A stretch of DNA of 64,000 bases, from positions 62,001-126,000 of the forward strand of contig CAVTCB010000007.1 in the NCBI GenBank assembly GCA_963733105.1, written 5' to 3'. Within the stretch, counting starts at the first letter, position 1. The number at the start of each line of letters is the position of its first letter. Shown piece after piece: positions 40,443-49,356 of the stretch. A program made the translations under genes and the position numbers. Under the pieces are notes generated by a model. That model did not search any database. It saw only the letters and a program-made list of their open reading frames with translations, and was not told the DNA's origin. This DNA is from JAFAYN01 sp963733105 (lineage in GTDB: Bacteria; Gemmatimonadota; Gemmatimonadetes; Longimicrobiales; Longimicrobiaceae).

Positions 40443-40672
40443 CCAGTTTTTGATCCGCAGAAAATCTGCTACAAATTACTCCATCCGGGGTTGTCATCCG
40501 GGAGCACGACGCTTACCATTCCTGATACGACTGCACAAAACATTGAACATGTCCTCGACATTCGGTCGCCGGGGAACCGTGGCTCTCTGTGCAAGTTTCC
40601 CGTCGCGACGACATGGAGCCGTGCCCGGTGGCACGTCTCATCTCTGAGACACACACCCATTCCGCAATTCAC
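40443..40672. other. AT-richer gap upstream of the hydrolase
   Basis: No gene seen. Contains the small inverted repeat GCAGA-N3-TCTGC just after the HicB stop and several A/T runs, which are rare in this window; may hold the promoter for the hydrolase operon. Confidence 0.3.
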
Positions 40673-42229
40673 ATGAGCCGATTCCAGCTGATCGTGGTGG
40701 CTGGCGTCACCGCACTCTGCGCCTCCGGCTGCGGCCTGAATCGGGTCCGCTCCCTCGAGCCCGAGGAGGCGCGCATCCTCCCGCACGCGGTGTTCGTCAA
40801 CAACGACGGGGAAGCGCTCGAAGCACGCGTCGGCCGGGGGAGCCGCCCGATGACGGAAGAGGAGCAGCGCGCGCAGCTCCGCGGGATGATGGAGGCGATC
40901 CGGACCGACACCGCCTCCGTCGTGAACGGACGGCGCCAGGTCCTGATCCGCATCCACGGCGGGCTCAACAAGCTGAACGGCTCGCTGGACAAGTCGCTCC
41001 ACATGCGCGACTCCATGATGGCGGACCCCTCGACGCGGTACTACCCGATCTTCGTCAACTGGGAGTCGGGGCTGCGGAGCACCTACCTGGAGCACCTCCT
41101 CTTCCTGAGCCGCGGCGAGCGGCGCCCGTGGCGCCCCGTGCTCTTCCCGGTGTACCTGGCGGCCGACATGGGGGGAGCGGTCGCCCGCGCCCCGCTGACC
41201 TGGGCGCGCCAGTTCTCCAACGGGGCCAAGGACGGGTTCCGCAACACGCTCAGGGCCGCCCCGGACACCACCCTGCTCCCGGGCGAAGCGCCGGGGAGGT
41301 TCAGCGGCGCCGACTCCTCGCTCCTGGAGGCGCAGACCCACGCGTGGGGCTCCGCCGGCCCGGCCGGGGACACCACGCTGAAGATCTCCCGCTTCGGCTA
41401 CCGGCGAAGCCCGGGCGAGGCGGTGCTGCACCACGGCTCCAGCATCGGCCTGTCCCTCGTGCCGGTCAAGGGGCTGGAGATGGTCCTGCTGGACGGCGCG
41501 GGCCGCCCCGCGTGGGACGTCATGCACCGCCGGACCGCGCTGATGTTCCGGGACGTGGAGCAGTTCGGCGAGCTGCGGGACGAGGCCGCCGGCTACGCCG
41601 CTCCGCGCGGCGCGGTGGCCGTGTTCCTGGACGAGCTGGAGCGCGCCATCCGCGAGGACTCCGCCACCGCCTACGACATCACCGTGATCGGCCACAGCAT
41701 GGGCGCGATCGTGGCCAACGAGATGATCCGCACCCGCCCGGGGCTGCCGTGGCGGAACATCGTGTACATGGCCCCGGCGCTCAGCGTCCGCGAGTTCGAG
41801 ACCGGGACCCTTCCCTACCTGGAGAGCCACGACAGCGCGTACTTCTACCTGCTCACGCTCCATCCCTGGGCGGAGCGGCGGGAGGCGCAGTTCGCGAGGC
41901 TCGTGCCCTACGGGAGCCTCCTGGAGTGGATCGACGGGTACTTCGCGCACCCCGAGACGCCGCTGGACCACATGCTGGGGAAGTACGAAAACGCCACCCG
42001 GATGGCGTTCCTGTTCCGTCCGGAGGTGCGTGGACGCATCCACGTCAAGGCGTTCGGCTACAACGACGGCACCGGGTGCGGCAGGAACGGCGCCCTCCCC
42101 TACCAGCACGGGCAGTTCAACGACCTGAACGTACCCTTCTGGCACCCGGAGTTCTGGACGCCGGGCACCGCCGGCTGCAACGCCCTGAAGACACGGTGGA
42201 GAACGCGCACCACACCCGCGAACCGGTAG
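40673..42229 (+). CDS. Exported alpha/beta hydrolase lipoprotein
   Basis: A 518-aa protein with a lipoprotein signal (LIVVAGVTALCASGC). Serine nucleophile motif GHSMGAIVANEM (about residue 343) inside ITVIGHSMG, and QVLIRIHGGLNKLNG near the N-terminus as oxyanion region. Similar in outline to DUF900/lipase-type esterases that are surface-exposed. Substrate unknown. Followed by the DUF2911 gene after 13 bp, so co-transcribed. Region just upstream is AT-richer. Confidence 0.7.
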   Translation: MSRFQLIVVAGVTALCASGCGLNRVRSLEPEEARILPHAVFVNNDGEALEARVGRGSRPMTEEEQRAQLRGMMEAIRTDTASVVNGRRQVLIRIHGGLNKLNGSLDKSLHMRDSMMADPSTRYYPIFVNWESGLRSTYLEHLLFLSRGERRPWRPVLFPVYLAADMGGAVARAPLTWARQFSNGAKDGFRNTLRAAPDTTLLPGEAPGRFSGADSSLLEAQTHAWGSAGPAGDTTLKISRFGYRRSPGEAVLHHGSSIGLSLVPVKGLEMVLLDGAGRPAWDVMHRRTALMFRDVEQFGELRDEAAGYAAPRGAVAVFLDELERAIREDSATAYDITVIGHSMGAIVANEMIRTRPGLPWRNIVYMAPALSVREFETGTLPYLESHDSAYFYLLTLHPWAERREAQFARLVPYGSLLEWIDGYFAHPETPLDHMLGKYENATRMAFLFRPEVRGRIHVKAFGYNDGTGCGRNGALPYQHGQFNDLNVPFWHPEFWTPGTAGCNALKTRWRTRTTPANR

Positions 42230-42242
42230 ACCGGGAGCAGCC

Positions 42243-42671
42243 ATGACGCGATTTCGATCCCTGCTGGCGGCTGGCATCGCCACCGCCCTCTGCGCCTCCT
42301 TCCATCCCGCCGCGGCGCAGGACGCGCCGCGCAGCCAGGCCGGTGGCGTCCGGCAGTCCGTCGCCGGGACGGAGGTCGAGATCGTCTACCGGCGGCCCGT
42401 GGCACGCGGACGGGCGCTGTTCGGGGCGCTCGTCCCCTGGGGGCGCATCTGGACGCCGAGCGCCGACAGCGCCGCGCGGCTCACCGTGTCCCGCCCGGTC
42501 GAGGTCAACGGGCAGCCGCTCCCCGCGGGGAGCTACGGAGTGTGGGCCATCCCCGACTCCACCTCCTGGACCCTCGTCTTCAGCCGCGCCGCCTCGGCCG
42601 TGCTCCAGCTCCGGTGGGGGACCACCGTGGTGCCCCTCACCCTCCGGGCGCGCCCGGGCGGCACCCGCTGA
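42243..42671 (+). CDS. DUF2911 protein (short)
   Basis: A 142-aa exported protein with signal (ALCASFHPAAAQ) and one DUF2911 domain: VRQSVAGTEVEIVYRRPVARGRALFG, PWGRIWTPSADSAARLTVSRPVEVNGQPLPAGSYGVWAIPD. DUF2911 is a beta-sandwich common in Bacteroidota and Gemmatimonadota with unknown function. Second gene of the hydrolase operon. Confidence 0.88.
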   Translation: MTRFRSLLAAGIATALCASFHPAAAQDAPRSQAGGVRQSVAGTEVEIVYRRPVARGRALFGALVPWGRIWTPSADSAARLTVSRPVEVNGQPLPAGSYGVWAIPDSTSWTLVFSRAASAVLQLRWGTTVVPLTLRARPGGTR

Positions 42672-42734
42672 CGGGTGGCCGGGGTGTGGCCGAGGGGCCC
42701 TTTCGCGCGTCCGTGTACTTGTGGTTGACTCAAC

Positions 42735-42749
42735 AGGGGAAGCTCCCCT
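42735..42749. other. Inverted repeat before the 42766 gene
   Basis: AGGGGA-AGC-TCCCCT, perfect 6-bp arms, 16 bp before the next start; downstream of a TTGACT at 42725. Operator or terminator, undecided. Confidence 0.35.
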
Positions 42750-42765
42750 CGTAAAAGGAACGGCG

Positions 42766-43152
42766 ATGCGCGACCTGCCCAGATACATCAAGCGCATGCT
42801 CCGCGAGCACGTGGCCCTCGCGTACGAGGAGGAGCTCCGCCGGGCCCTCCTCCCCCTGGCCGACGACTTCGACCGCTGGCGGAGGGGAGAGATGGCGAGC
42901 GCCGAGATGAGCCACCGCATCCACCTGTTCCACCAGGGACCGGCGCGCGAGATCTGGAAGACGTACAACCTGGGCGCCCCGACCACCTCCGTGGCGTACG
43001 CGGTCCACAGCGGGATCCTCGACCGGGAGCAGCTCCCCCCCGAGCTGCTGGAGGCGCTCCGCGGGGTCCTGGTGATGTGGGAAAGCCTGGAGGCACCCGC
43101 GCCGGAAGAAGAACGGGAGGAGGACCAGCCTGGAGCACGCCCCCGTTCCTGA
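42766..43152 (+). CDS. Conserved hypothetical helical protein
   Basis: A 128-aa protein: MRDLPRYIKRMLREHVALAYEEELRRALLPLADDFDRWRRGEMASAEMSHRIHLFHQGPAREIWKTYN..., all helical, acidic tail. I recognise the pattern from a widespread family of unknown function (also in cyanobacteria and proteobacteria). AAAGGAACGGCG precedes the ATG. Sits alone between two DUF2911 genes. Confidence 0.7.
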   Translation: MRDLPRYIKRMLREHVALAYEEELRRALLPLADDFDRWRRGEMASAEMSHRIHLFHQGPAREIWKTYNLGAPTTSVAYAVHSGILDREQLPPELLEALRGVLVMWESLEAPAPEEEREEDQPGARPRS

Positions 43153-43246
43153 CGAAATCCTGACGGACACCGCCGTTGCGCGGGCCCGCCGGGGCCCGCA
43201 TCCTCCCTGCAGCGCATCACCGCACACACCCTTCAGGAGCCCGGTC

Positions 43247-44425
43247 ATGTCCCGCACGTCCACATACAGCGCCCCCCGCCTCGCGGCGGCGGCGCTCCCG
43301 CTCCTCCTGGCGGCGCTCGCCGCGCCCGCGTCCGCGCAGCGGTCCACCGACGACGCGGGGGCGTACGTCATCCGGCTGGGGAACGACACCATCGCCGTGG
43401 AGACCTTCACCCGCACGGCCGACCGGCTCCAGGGGCGGATGGTGGTGCGCACCCCGAGCACCCAGGTGCGCGACTACACGGCCATGCTCGCGCCGGACGG
43501 CACCGTCACCCGCTTCGAGACCGGGGTGCGCGGCCCCGCCGACGCCCAGCCCACCACGCGCAGCGTCATCGAGTTCGGGGCCGACTCGGCCACCATCCGC
43601 ATCACGCGCGGCGACAGCACGCAGACCTTCCGCGTCGCGGCGGCGCGGGGCTCCATCCCCCTGGTGAACCTTTCCGTGGCGCTGTACGGGCCCGCCATCG
43701 CGCGGGCGGCCGGGGCGGACAGCACCGTACTGTCGCTGGTGCCGGCGGGCCGGACCACCCCCCCGCGGGCGGTGATCCGGCGCGCGGGGAACGGCGCCTT
43801 CACCCTCTCCAACATCGCCGGGAGCAACCGGGTGCGGACCGACGCCCGGGGGCGGATCACGGGGTGGGACGGGAGCGCGAGCACGCTCAAGGTGGTGGCC
43901 GAGCGGGTGGCCCGGGCCGACGTGGACGCCCTGGCGGCCGCCTTCGCCGCGCGCGACCGGGCCGGGGGGGCGTTCGGGGTGGCCTCCCCGCGCGACTCGG
44001 TGCAGGCGCGGGTGGGAGGGGCCACCGTCTCGGTCAACTACGGGCGCCCCTACCTGCGCGGCCGCAGGGCCTTCGGGGGGATGGCGCCGTGGGGGCAGGT
44101 GTGGCGCACCGGCGCCAACCAGGCCACGCACTTCCGCACCGACCGCGACCTGGTGGTCGGCGGGACGCCCGTTCCCGCCGGGACCTACACCCTCTGGACC
44201 ATCCCCGCCGAGAGCGGGTGGCAGCTCGTGGTGAACAGGCAGACCGGGCAGTGGGGGACCATGTACGACGCCGCGCAGGACCTGGCCCGCATCCCCCTGC
44301 GGACGGAGCGCGTGGCGGCGCCGGTGGAGCAGTTCACCATCTCGGTGGAGCCGCAGGGCGAGGGCGGGGTGCTGGCGCTGGCCTGGGAGAACACCCGCGC
44401 CTTCGTGCCGTTCACGGCGAAGTAG
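43247..44425 (+). CDS. DUF2911 protein (long)
   Basis: A 392-aa exported protein. Signal peptide (residues 1-30, ASAQ), an N-terminal domain of about 200 residues with repeated beta strands (AYVIRLGNDTIAVETFTRTADRLQGRMVVRTP), then a C-terminal DUF2911 domain (ATVSVNYGRPYLRGRRAFGGMAPWGQVWRTGANQATHFRTDRDLVVGGTPVPAGTYTLW). Envelope protein of unknown function, paralogous over its C-terminus to the 42243 protein. Repeat copy 6 follows its stop. Confidence 0.88.
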   Translation: MSRTSTYSAPRLAAAALPLLLAALAAPASAQRSTDDAGAYVIRLGNDTIAVETFTRTADRLQGRMVVRTPSTQVRDYTAMLAPDGTVTRFETGVRGPADAQPTTRSVIEFGADSATIRITRGDSTQTFRVAAARGSIPLVNLSVALYGPAIARAAGADSTVLSLVPAGRTTPPRAVIRRAGNGAFTLSNIAGSNRVRTDARGRITGWDGSASTLKVVAERVARADVDALAAAFAARDRAGGAFGVASPRDSVQARVGGATVSVNYGRPYLRGRRAFGGMAPWGQVWRTGANQATHFRTDRDLVVGGTPVPAGTYTLWTIPAESGWQLVVNRQTGQWGTMYDAAQDLARIPLRTERVAAPVEQFTISVEPQGEGGVLALAWENTRAFVPFTAK

Positions 44426-44444
44426 GAGAAAGGGCAGGGTCTGG

Positions 44445-44536
44445 GCGTGCCCCCCGCTGGCGCGGGGTCGGGCTGCGGCTCCGTAGGGCAGCAAACAACG
44501 CTGCCCAACGGAGTCGAGCCCCGGCAAACTACGCCG
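44445..44536 (-). repeat. Structured intergenic repeat, copy 6 (truncated)
   Basis: Keeps the CACGC side, terminal hairpin and apical hairpin (inner stem GGGCAGC/GCTGCCC) but breaks off after the gcaaact loop, 8 bp before the stop codon of the S9 gene. Lacks the 5' third and outer stem partner. Confidence 0.75.
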
Positions 44537-44544
44537 TTGCAGGG

Positions 44545-47289
44545 CTACCGCGCGCCCCGCACCACCCGGAAGCCGCGGTACTCCGGCGCCGCGTCCGCGC
44601 CGGCGCGGGAGACCGCGTCCGCCGGGCGGTCCGCGCTCCCCCCCATCAGCTTCCCCGAGCCGTCGCGCCCCACCGTCCACTCGGCCACGTTCCCCCCCAG
44701 GTCGAACACCAGCGCCTCCTCCCCCTTCCCGGGGAAGCTCCCCACCGGGCGGAGGAGCGGCGCCGGCCCCGGGAGCTCCGCCGCCCGGCGCGCCAGCGCC
44801 GCCGCGTCGTCGGGGTTGGGGGCGTACCCGGCCCAGTGGTCCAGCGTGTTCTCGCCCGCGGCGGCCTCCGCGTACACGGGCGCCATCTCCGCCTCCGTCC
44901 CCAGGCGGAAGGGCTCGCCGGTGAGCCGCGCCAGCCACTCCGCGTACGCCCGCGCCCGCTCGAAGGTGACGCCGCCCGCGGGGTGGTTCTCCGTCCCCGC
45001 CGGGAAGCGGTATGCCGGGTCGAACGCCGCGTACTGCGCCCGCGTCACCTCGAAGCGGCCCAGGCGCACCCCCCTGTGCTCCACCGTCTCGGGGAGGAGC
45101 CGCCCGTCGCGCTCCGTGCCGAAGCGGCCGTCCGCCGCGCGGGCCGGCGCCCCCTTCAGCGCCTGCGCCAGCGGCGAGCCCTCGCGCAGCGCCTCGTCCC
45201 CCGGGCGGTAGGTGCCGAACAGGTAGCGGTCGAACCAGGCCAGGTCCTCCTCCACCTTGCGGCGCTGGTGCACCAGCTTCCCAACGGAGTGCGGCTCGCC
45301 CGGGAAGAGGACGAAGCGCACCGGCGCCCGGCCGATCTGCTGGAGCGCGCGGAAGTGCGACCACCCCTGCGAGGTGGGGACGTTCCGGTCCTCGGTGCCG
45401 AAGTAGATGATGGTGGGGGTGCGCACCTCCTGCATGCGGAAGAGCGGCGACTTGCGGACGTACAGCTCCGGGTCCTCGTACGGCGCCTTGCCGAAGTAGT
45501 AGTTGTCGAACGAGGCGCCGAAGTCCACGTTCCCCCAGTCGCTGCTCCACTCCACGTCCCCCGCCCCGGTGGAGGCCACCCGGTAGCGGTTGCTGCGCGT
45601 GGTGAGCTCGATGGAGAGGATGGCGCCGTTGCTCCACCCCATGGTGGCCAGCCGGGTGGAGTCGGCCAGCCCCCGCGCGATCAGGTGGTCCACCCCGCGC
45701 TCCATGTCGGGCACTTCCAGGTCGTAGTACTTCCCGCAGCAGATGGACTCGGCCCAGCGCAGCCCGTAGTTGGAGCTCCCGTGGTAGTTGGGGCGGAGGA
45801 CGAAGGCGCCCTTCTGGTTCCACAGGAGGGTGGGGTACGCCCAGCTCTGGCTCCAGGCGTCCAGGTCGGCCGCGGTGGGGCCGCCGTGGATGGCCAGGAT
45901 CAGCGGGCGGCGCTCCCCGGCGCGGTAGTCCAGCGGGTAGTACAGGAGCCCCTCCACCTCCTCGTCGTTCGCCCCCTTCCAGCGGATCACTTCCACCCGC
46001 GGGCGGGGCCGGTCGCGGAGGCCGGGGTTCAGCTCGGTGACGCGCGACTCCCCGGCGATGCGCCCGCCGCGCAGCTCCGCCCGGTACATCTGCGGCGGCG
46101 TGGCCGCGGTGGAGGTGGTGTACACCAGCGTCCGCCCGTCCCCGGACACCTCGACCTCGGTGAGGTTGCGGGCGTGCGTCCCCTCCATCCACTCCCGCGT
46201 CCAGCCATCCCCGCGGCGGGTGAAGCGCGCCGGGCGGTAGCGCACCCCGTCGGCCAGCAGCGCGACGAAGCCGTCGCGGGTGACGGCCATGTCCGGCCCC
46301 TGCCCCCGCTCCCAGGCCAGGTCCACCGGGAGGGTGCGCCCGCTCCGCGCGTCGTGGAAGCGCACCACGCTCACCGTGGCGTTGCGGTAGGTGGGGTGGG
46401 TGGTGGAGTCGGCCACCAGGTAGAAGCCGCTCCCGTCCGGCGACCACTCCATCTCCTGCGGGATCACCTTCCCGTCGAACACCTCCCGCCCCTCCCCCGT
46501 CTCCAGGTCGTACAGCAGGGTGACGGGGGGGACGCGCTGGTCGAAGGCGTAGGAGAGGCTGCGGGAGTGGACGGTCGCCGCCCGCCGCCCGTCCGGCGAC
46601 AGGGCGAAGCGGGTGATGCGGTCCGGGTTGGCGGTGAGCCGCGCCACCTTGCGGTCCCCCACCGAGACGGCGAACAGCCGCACCGGCACCGCGTGCGCCG
46701 AGTCGTCCACCGTCACCGAGGTGTCCTTGCGCTTCGTGACCTCCTGCTCGAAGAGCGAGGGGTCCTCCTGCGCGCTGAACACCAGGGTGTCGCGCCCCTT
46801 CCACTCGAACGACTGCACCCCCCGGCGCGACTCCGTGAGCGGCCAGGGCTCCCCGCCGTCCGCGGCGATCACCCAGAGCTGCGTCTCCGCCGCCTCCTCC
46901 TTCTTCTCCGGGAGCGGCCGGTCGGAGGCGAAGGCGATGCGCCGCCCGTCCGGCGACCAGCGCGGGGACGAGACGGTGTGCGTCCCGCGGGTGAGCTGCA
47001 CCTCCCGCTTCTCCGTCAGCGAGGAAAGGAAGAGGTTGGAGACGCGCTCCCCCTTCTGGCGGTCCATCCCGGTCTTCACCCACACCACCCAGCGGCCGTC
47101 GGGGGAGATGCGGGCCTGCCCCGCGCTCTCGATCATCAGGAGGTCGTCCACCGTCCATTTTCCGCCGCCGGGGGCGGGCGGGGCGGGCACGGTGGACGCG
47201 GGAGCCTGGGCGGAGGACGCGGGCACGGCGGCGAGGGACGCCAGGAGCGCCAGCGCGGCGCCCGCGGCGACGGAGCGGACCAGCTTCAT
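44545..47289 (-). CDS. S9 prolyl-oligopeptidase-type peptidase fused to a SUMF1-like domain
   Basis: A 914-aa exported protein. Signal peptide (1-28), a beta-propeller (about 45-420; ARISPDGRWVVWVKTG, SSPRWSPDGRRIAFASD), and an alpha/beta hydrolase S9 domain (about 440-690) with nucleophile Ser in MGWSNGA, Asp in GTEDRNVP and His in PHSVGK. After about residue 730 comes a formylglycine-generating-enzyme-like domain (VRLGRFEVTRAQYAAFD, EAEMAPVYAEA, FDLGGNVAEWTVG, GGSADRPADAVSR, YRGFRVVR). Peptidase with an extra module that may bind or modify substrate; catalytic Cys of true FGE not evident. Confidence 0.85.
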   Translation of the reverse strand: MKLVRSVAAGAALALLASLAAVPASSAQAPASTVPAPPAPGGGKWTVDDLLMIESAGQARISPDGRWVVWVKTGMDRQKGERVSNLFLSSLTEKREVQLTRGTHTVSSPRWSPDGRRIAFASDRPLPEKKEEAAETQLWVIAADGGEPWPLTESRRGVQSFEWKGRDTLVFSAQEDPSLFEQEVTKRKDTSVTVDDSAHAVPVRLFAVSVGDRKVARLTANPDRITRFALSPDGRRAATVHSRSLSYAFDQRVPPVTLLYDLETGEGREVFDGKVIPQEMEWSPDGSGFYLVADSTTHPTYRNATVSVVRFHDARSGRTLPVDLAWERGQGPDMAVTRDGFVALLADGVRYRPARFTRRGDGWTREWMEGTHARNLTEVEVSGDGRTLVYTTSTAATPPQMYRAELRGGRIAGESRVTELNPGLRDRPRPRVEVIRWKGANDEEVEGLLYYPLDYRAGERRPLILAIHGGPTAADLDAWSQSWAYPTLLWNQKGAFVLRPNYHGSSNYGLRWAESICCGKYYDLEVPDMERGVDHLIARGLADSTRLATMGWSNGAILSIELTTRSNRYRVASTGAGDVEWSSDWGNVDFGASFDNYYFGKAPYEDPELYVRKSPLFRMQEVRTPTIIYFGTEDRNVPTSQGWSHFRALQQIGRAPVRFVLFPGEPHSVGKLVHQRRKVEEDLAWFDRYLFGTYRPGDEALREGSPLAQALKGAPARAADGRFGTERDGRLLPETVEHRGVRLGRFEVTRAQYAAFDPAYRFPAGTENHPAGGVTFERARAYAEWLARLTGEPFRLGTEAEMAPVYAEAAAGENTLDHWAGYAPNPDDAAALARRAAELPGPAPLLRPVGSFPGKGEEALVFDLGGNVAEWTVGRDGSGKLMGGSADRPADAVSRAGADAAPEYRGFRVVRGAR

Positions 47290-47333
47290 GGGGATGCGGC
47301 TCGGGTCTGGAGACGTTTGGAGGGCAAAAGGAA

Positions 47334-47367
47334 GCGCCCGCCCCGGAAAGTGCACCGGGGCGGGCGC
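47334..47367 (-). terminator. Terminator of the 47388 gene
   Basis: GCGCCCGCCCCGG / CCGGGGCGGGCGC, 13-bp stem, 8-nt loop, then TTCCTTTTG on the minus strand. Separates the hypothetical gene from the S9 peptidase gene. Confidence 0.85.
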
Positions 47368-47387
47368 GGGCACAAGCCGGCGAGCGG

Positions 47388-47918
47388 TCAGAAGCGGGCG
47401 GGAGCCCGGACGGTCACGTAGAGGCGGTTGAACCCCGCGAACCCGCCGATCTCCGCCCCGCTGGAGACCACCTCGTAGCGGAGCAGGTTGTCCGCGATCC
47501 CGCCGGGGGACGCCGGGGGGAGGGCGTCGATCGCGTTCCGGAGGGCTTCGCCGAAGTCCCAGCCGTTGGAGTAGCCGGTCGCCTCCTGCCCCGCCGCGAT
47601 CCCGGCCGAGCCGCTCTCCGGCTCCCGCTGCTCCACGGGGACCTCCTGCCTCCCCTCCGCCGTGTGCACGTGGACGAGGTCGGGCTTCTCGCCGAGCGGG
47701 AACTGCTCGACCACGCGGTAGGGCGTCATGACCTGGATGCAGATCCCGTCCTGGCGCCAGCGGACGGCGAACTCGGGCGGATGGATCTCGATGGGAAGCT
47801 GGTCGACGTCCACCTCGTGGCAGGGCGTGGGCTTGCTCCCGCTCGCCACGACGTACAGCTGTCCATCCGCCCAGTACGCCTGCAGGCTCGCTTCCCGGGC
47901 CGGCTGCCATTTCGCCAT
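47388..47918 (-). CDS. Hypothetical protein
   Basis: A 176-aa protein, beta-rich N-terminal half (LYVVASGSKPTPCHEVDVDQLPIEIHPPEFAVRWRQDGICIQVMTPYRVVEQFPLG) and a C-terminal part (YSNGWDFGEALRNAIDALPPA, YEVVSSGAEIGGFAGFNRLYVTVRA) resembling the 'hypothetical dodecin-like' strand-helix order but I cannot name a family. ATG at 47918. Own terminator downstream. Confidence 0.65.
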   Translation of the reverse strand: MAKWQPAREASLQAYWADGQLYVVASGSKPTPCHEVDVDQLPIEIHPPEFAVRWRQDGICIQVMTPYRVVEQFPLGEKPDLVHVHTAEGRQEVPVEQREPESGSAGIAAGQEATGYSNGWDFGEALRNAIDALPPASPGGIADNLLRYEVVSSGAEIGGFAGFNRLYVTVRAPARF

Positions 47919-48096
47919 TGCACGCCTCTCACAAAGGAGGGAAAGAAGAGGAGGGTCCCGCCTGCACCATCATATCCGGGCGCTCCCCCCCCGGAAAGGT
48001 GCGCGATTTTTTTCCTTGCCCGCGGGCCGGGTCGGGACGACTATAGGGCGGGGGCCGCTGGGGCGGCGCTTCCGCACCGCTTCGCCGCACGGACCC

Positions 48097-48543
48097 TCAG
48101 GGATACACCCGGTGCCAGCGGGCAGGGATGCGCCGAGTCGCGCCGGCGTACGCGCCGAGGACCACGCCCGACGAGGCACCCGTCAGGACCACGGCGGGAC
48201 GGATGTCCACCAGCCCCAGCTCCTCCTGCAGGTAGGTCCCCGCCAGCCACCCGGCGGCGAGCCCCACCCCCAGCCCGAGCAGGGTCCGCTCCAGCACCAC
48301 CCGCGCGCGCCGCTCCCGGTGCCGCGCGTCCACGCGCAGCACGGAGGCGAGGGGGAGCCGCAGCGAGTCCCGCCCGGACACCATGCGGAGCGTGTCCCCG
48401 TCGAGCGAGCGCATCCGCCCGTCGTGCACCTCCGCCGCGGTCTCCACCCGGATGGTGCGGCCCGGACGCAGCGCCGCGAGCGCCTGCGCGTGCAGCGGGG
48501 TGCAGGCGAGCAGGAGCGGGACGAGCAGGAGAGCGCTGCGCAG
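48097..48543 (-). CDS. Exported small protein, paralogue of the 18399 protein; start unclear
   Basis: About 148 aa from the first hydrophobic residue: LRSALLLVPLLLACTPLHAQ signal, LRPGRTIRVETAAEVHDGRMRSLDGDTLRMVSG, LPLASVLRVDARHRERRARVV, then Gly/Ala helical hairpins (LGLGVGLAAGWLAG, VVLTGASSGVVLGAYAG). No ATG, GTG or TTG lies between the signal and the divergent gene at 48643; CTG at 48543 or 48555 or a frameshift must be assumed. Same order as the 18399-18983 protein. Unknown envelope function. Confidence 0.55.
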   Translation of the reverse strand: MRSALLLVPLLLACTPLHAQALAALRPGRTIRVETAAEVHDGRMRSLDGDTLRMVSGRDSLRLPLASVLRVDARHRERRARVVLERTLLGLGVGLAAGWLAGTYLQEELGLVDIRPAVVLTGASSGVVLGAYAGATRRIPARWHRVYP

Positions 48544-48642
48544 CGTTCCAGGCAGCTTTGAAACCTGCCGCGCGCCCGGCGCGTCCGAGCCTGGTGTCGG
48601 ACGTCCACATGCACGGCTGGAACTCACGGACAGAACGGGAGA

Positions 48643-48903
48643 ATGTCGATGATCACGCTGAGATCGAAGGACACGGGGGCTCTCCTGGGCACGGTCGACG
48701 ACGCCGACCTGCAGCTGCTGCTCGACGAGATGGAGGAAGAGCACGACTACGACACGGATTACTACGTCTGCCCCGAGACCATAGACATGCTCGAGGAGAG
48801 CGGCGCCAGCACCGGCCTGCTCCAGATCCTCAGGGACGCGGTGGGGAGCTCCGAGGGCGTGGAGATCACCTGGGAGAAGGCGCCGGATCTCGGGGAGGGG
48901 TGA
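48643..48903 (+). CDS. Conserved small hypothetical protein
   Basis: An 86-aa acidic protein, MITLRSKDTGALLGTVDDADLQLLLDEMEEEHDYDTDYYVCPETIDMLEESGASTGLLQILRDAVG. I recognise this pattern from a family (common in Myxococcota-like bacteria) that is sometimes mislabelled 'galactosyldiacylglycerol synthase'; no enzyme motifs are present. GGGAGA precedes ATG 48643. Overlaps the end of the convergent acetyltransferase by 38 bp. Confidence 0.75.
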   Translation: MSMITLRSKDTGALLGTVDDADLQLLLDEMEEEHDYDTDYYVCPETIDMLEESGASTGLLQILRDAVGSSEGVEITWEKAPDLGEG

Positions 48904-49321
48904 GCGCCGCGCGGAAGTGGAAGCACTCGATCCCCAGCCCCTCGCGGAAGTAGAAGCGGTGCGCCTGCTCGCGGGTCGTGCGGGAGATGAGCTGGATCTC
49001 GGAGCACCCGGCGGCGCGGCCCTCGGCCTTGAGCCAGTCCAGGAGCCGCGCCCCGTAGCCGCGCGAGCGCACCCGCTCGTCCGTGACGAAGTCGTCCAGG
49101 TAGAGGAGGCGCCCGCAGTAGAGCATGGTCATGTAGCGGTACCCGGCCACCGCGCGCACCTCGCCGTCGTCCAGCAGCGCGGCCAGGCGGTAGCCGTCGC
49201 TCTCCATCATCGCGCGGACGGCGGCGAGGTAGCCGGCCTCGTCCAGGTGCGGGCGGAGCTGCCGCATGACGTACCAGGTGGCGGCGATCTCGGCGTCGGT
49301 CTGCGGAGTGTGGATGGTCAT
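48866..49321 (-). CDS. GNAT acetyltransferase
   Basis: A 151-aa protein with GNAT motif A in VTDERVRSRGYGARLLDWLKAEGRAAG (acetyl-CoA pyrophosphate loop) and SRTTREQAHRFYFREGLGI (motif B). The core DEAGYLAAVRAMMESDGYRLAALLDDGEVRAVAGYRY is typical. Acceptor unknown. Lies downstream of the histidine kinase gene with a short gap. Confidence 0.88.
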   Translation of the reverse strand: MTIHTPQTDAEIAATWYVMRQLRPHLDEAGYLAAVRAMMESDGYRLAALLDDGEVRAVAGYRYMTMLYCGRLLYLDDFVTDERVRSRGYGARLLDWLKAEGRAAGCSEIQLISRTTREQAHRFYFREGLGIECFHFRAALTPPRDPAPSPR

Positions 49322-49356
49322 GGGCGGTCCGGTTTCGGGGTCCTCGGTGAGGACGG

